From assembly GCA_028822575.1 (NCBI GenBank), contig JAPKDN010000018.1, forward strand, positions 1 through 16,348: a stretch of DNA of 16,348 nucleotides, in the 5' to 3' direction. A model generated the notes under the pieces. That model made no database searches. It saw only the letters and a list, made by a program, of their open reading frames with translations, and was not told the DNA's origin. Of the stretch, positions 14,130-16,348 are shown piece by piece; the stretch's first letter is position 1, and the number at the start of each line of letters is the position of its first letter. Both the position numbers and the translations under genes were made by a program. The stretch is from Alphaproteobacteria bacterium. GTDB lineage: Bacteria; Pseudomonadota; Alphaproteobacteria; Thalassobaculales; Thalassobaculaceae.

Positions 14130-14453
14130 CTAGAACGGAAGCTTGAAGCCCGGCGGCAAGGGCAGGCCGCCGGTCAGTTTCTGCATTTCCTCGGCCTTAC
14201 GTTGCTCGACTTTGCCATGGGCGTCGTTAACCGCCGCCATGATCAAATCCTCCAACACCTCGATATCGCCAGGCCCCACGATCGAGGGGTCAAGCCTGAT
14301 CGCCCGCATCTCGCCCTTGCCGTTTAAGGTGACGCGAACCATACCAGCGCCACTTGAACCCTCGACCTCCATCGCCAATTGCTGTTCCTGCATGGATTGC
14401 ATTTTTTCCTGCATGTCCTGCACTTGCTTCATCATCTGACCGAGATTCTTCAT
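14130..14453 (-). CDS. YbaB/EbfC family nucleoid-associated protein
   Basis: A 107-residue DNA-binding protein that dimerises in tweezer-like form and coats DNA. Visible features are the N-terminal coiled helix rich in Met/Gln ('[20 protein letters not shown]', 4-23), the central strand region '[20 protein letters not shown]' (37-56), then '[20 protein letters not shown]' (65-84), and the Gly/Pro-rich tail '[14 protein letters not shown]'. The length and motifs are standard. It sits between dnaX (39 bp upstream) and recR (10 bp downstream), its usual place, which suggests a role linked to replication or repair, although the precise role is unclear. Confidence 0.95.
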   Translation of the reverse strand: MKNLGQMMKQVQDMQEKMQSMQEQQLAMEVEGSSGAGMVRVTLNGKGEMRAIRLDPSIVGPGDIEVLEDLIMAAVNDAHGKVEQRKAEEMQKLTGGLPLPPGFKLPF

Positions 14454-14492
14454 TGCCTCATTCCCGCCGGCTTGCCGGCTTGTCGTGGTGCA

Positions 14493-16337
14493 CTAGCCAT
14501 CTTTTACCCGAGCCATGATGTCGCCGTCATCATCATCATCGTCGTTATACAGGTCATCGTCATCGATGGGCTCAGGATGCATTTCAACCTCACCGATACC
14601 CTGGGCGATGAGAGGTCGGACCGCCTCGACAGCTGAGCCCGGGAAATTTTCCAGCACGGCCGCGACCACCGGGTCGGCGGATACTTCCTCGCGCACCAGA
14701 GCCTCGGCAGCGTCCTTGCGCTCGACGAGCGTCGGTTCACCGACCGCTTCGGCGATCGAAACATTCCAGGGTTGCTCAGTCCACTCAATCAACAATTTCG
14801 CGAGCGCGCCGACCAAGGCGCTGTCAACATCGGGGCTAGCGGCTATCTCCAGAATGCCGGGCTCTACCCGAACCGGACGGACTTCGCCCGCCAACCGAGC
14901 ATGTAGAACGGCTTCTCGCCGACTCTCAAACAGGGCAACGATTTCCGCAAAGGTTCCCGGATTCGGCGGCCCCGCCGTCATTTCCTGGATAGGGCCGGAG
15001 GATGGCGCGTCCTCCACGTCCGGCACGTTGATGGTTGGCCCGGCGTTTGGGGCCTCCGTCTCTTGTACTACTTCTGGGGTAGCCGAGAGTAACGCGGCAG
15101 CTGCCGCGGTACCGGAGCTTCCCGTCGTCGTGGGAGGGTTGGCTGAGCCTCCGGAAATCGTGCCGCCGGACCGCAGCGTCTTGATGACGTCGGCGGGGCT
15201 TGGCATGTCCGAAAGATGCGCGAGACGGATCAGCATCATCTCCAGCGCCGCCAACGGGGACGGTGCCTGCTGAATTTCGGTAATGCCCTTGAGAAACATC
15301 TGCCAGGCGCGCCCAAGATGTGGCGTGCTCAAGGCCTCGGCCAGCGCACCGCCTTTCGTACGCTCGATTTCCGAAACGTTTTGGCCAGCATTTTCCGGCG
15401 CAACCTTGAAACGCGTCACCAGATGCGTGGTTTCAAGCAGATCCTGGGCGATAACAAGGGGGTCGGCCCCCAGATCGTGCATCGCGTTCACTCGAGCCAG
15501 AACCTCCGACAGCTTACCGCGCATGAGGTCTTCGAAAAGATCCAGGATCTCGGCACGGTCGGCGAGGCCCAGCATCTCCTGAACCAACGTTGGTGCAATC
15601 GGACCAGTGGCAAGCGCCATCGCCTGATCCAGCAGCGAAAGCCCGTCACGGGCGGATCCATCGGCGGCGCGAGCCACCAGGCGCAGAGCTTCCGGCTCTG
15701 CCTCGACGCCTTCCTTGCCACAGATCGAGGTAAACAGCGCAATCAGATCGTCGGCGCCAATTCGACGCAGATCGAAACGCTGACAGCGCGACAACACCGT
15801 GATCGGCACCTTGCGGATCTCAGTTGTCGCGAAAACAAATTTTACGCGGTCGGGCGGCTCTTCCAAAGTCTTGAGCAACGCGTTGAAAGCATTGCGCGAG
15901 AGCATGTGCACCTCGTCGATGATATAGACCTTGTAGCGCGCCGAGACAGGACGGTAACGCACGCCTTCGATAATCTCGCGGATGTCGTCGACACCGGTGT
16001 GGCTGGCGGCATCCATCTCCATCACATCAACATGCCGGTCCTCGGTGATCGAGCGGCAATTGTCGCAAACCCCGCAAGGATTGACCGTGGGACCGCCGGT
16101 ACCGTCGACACCTACGCAGTTAAGGCCCTTGGCGATGATCCGCGCCGTGGTCGTCTTGCCGACACCACGCACCCCTGTCAAAATGAAGGCATGCGCCAAA
16201 CGTCCTTGGTCCAGCGCGTTCTTCAGGGTGCGGACGAGCGCTTCCTGACCGATGAGATCGTCGAAGCTTTGGGGGCGGTACTTGCGGGCAAGAACCCGAT
16301 AGTCCGCCGCGCTCTCAGTGGTCGCGCTGTCATTCAT
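14493..16337 (-). CDS. dnaX: DNA polymerase III subunits gamma and tau
   Basis: DnaX is the AAA+ ATPase of the clamp loader, which opens and loads the beta sliding clamp and ties the two polymerase cores together. The 614-residue protein shows Walker A GVRGVGKT (55-62), a zinc module (Cys74, Cys88, Cys91, Cys94), Walker B VYIIDEVH (137-144) continuing 'MLSRNAFNALLKTLEEPP', sensor 1 in 'FVFATTE' (167-173), the arginine-finger motif SRC (183-185) and sensor 2 'GSARDGLSLLDQA' (227-239). Domain III follows, then a low-complexity Pro/Ala/Thr-rich linker (about 380-450), a tau-type C-terminal domain and a strikingly acidic tail (DDDD, NDDDDDDGD). I see no A/AAA/AAG slippery site, so a frameshift-made gamma form is not supported here. 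The ATG is at 16337; only 11 bases of leader are in the window. Confidence 0.97.
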   Translation of the reverse strand: MNDSATTESAADYRVLARKYRPQSFDDLIGQEALVRTLKNALDQGRLAHAFILTGVRGVGKTTTARIIAKGLNCVGVDGTGGPTVNPCGVCDNCRSITEDRHVDVMEMDAASHTGVDDIREIIEGVRYRPVSARYKVYIIDEVHMLSRNAFNALLKTLEEPPDRVKFVFATTEIRKVPITVLSRCQRFDLRRIGADDLIALFTSICGKEGVEAEPEALRLVARAADGSARDGLSLLDQAMALATGPIAPTLVQEMLGLADRAEILDLFEDLMRGKLSEVLARVNAMHDLGADPLVIAQDLLETTHLVTRFKVAPENAGQNVSEIERTKGGALAEALSTPHLGRAWQMFLKGITEIQQAPSPLAALEMMLIRLAHLSDMPSPADVIKTLRSGGTISGGSANPPTTTGSSGTAAAAALLSATPEVVQETEAPNAGPTINVPDVEDAPSSGPIQEMTAGPPNPGTFAEIVALFESRREAVLHARLAGEVRPVRVEPGILEIAASPDVDSALVGALAKLLIEWTEQPWNVSIAEAVGEPTLVERKDAAEALVREEVSADPVVAAVLENFPGSAVEAVRPLIAQGIGEVEMHPEPIDDDDLYNDDDDDDGDIMARVKDG

Positions 16338-16348
16338 GACTGGATCTT

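Noticed and set aside
14493..15200. Programmed frameshift in dnaX to make the gamma subunit
   Set aside because: No run of A/AAA/AAG type or other convincing slippery heptamer is visible in the coding strand.
14515..15273. A 252-codon plus-strand open frame, Ser-rich
   Set aside because: Antisense to the dnaX linker and acidic tail; the serine runs mirror the Asp-rich tail codons.

Overview
The window is GC-rich, tightly packed bacterial chromosome. Gene content and order (dnaX-ybaB-recR, Liv-type and Dpp/Opp-type ABC transporters, short REP-like palindromes) suggest an alphaproteobacterium, possibly Rhodospirillales-like; that placement is an inference from style, not a match to a known genome.

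Layout. At the left edge (+) are the tail of a short-chain dehydrogenase and a carboxymuconolactone-decarboxylase-family protein. They converge on a minus-strand peptide/nickel-type ABC cassette: a family-5 substrate-binding protein and two permeases (DppB and DppC type), with no ATPase gene in view. The cassette is peppered with REP-like palindromes, some arranged as inverted pairs about 145 bp long (REPIN/BIME-like). One pair lies just upstream of the binding-protein gene and creates a false N-terminal extension of its reading frame. Upstream of it (all minus) are a glutathione-S-transferase-like gene, pyrE (orotate phosphoribosyltransferase) and an alpha-type carbonic anhydrase with a Tat-like signal.

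The most interesting part is 7129-11821 (minus): a complete Liv/HAAT-type ABC transporter in the order binding protein, LivH permease, a natural LivM-LivG fusion, and LivF ATPase. It is preceded by a clear TPP (thiamine pyrophosphate) riboswitch at 11688-11784. A plausible promoter lies directly upstream of the aptamer, and a hairpin covering the ribosome-binding site and start codon lies downstream. The genes alone would be annotated as 'branched-chain amino acid transporter'. The riboswitch instead argues that the system imports thiamine, a thiamine precursor or a thiamine breakdown product, and is shut off when TPP is plentiful.

Divergent from it (+) are a methyltransferase-like protein of unknown role and a crotonase-family protein lacking one of the two usual catalytic glutamates. 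The right end (minus) is the housekeeping block dnaX-ybaB-recR: clamp-loader subunits, a nucleoid-associated protein and a recombination mediator.

Several reading frames are longer than the real genes. Starts were moved inward for the family-5 binding protein (4577), GST (5479), pyrE (6198), carbonic anhydrase (7047), LivF (7845), LivM-LivG (9548), LivK (11600), the methyltransferase-like gene (11856) and the crotonase (12686), using ribosome-binding sites, signal peptides and family start positions.
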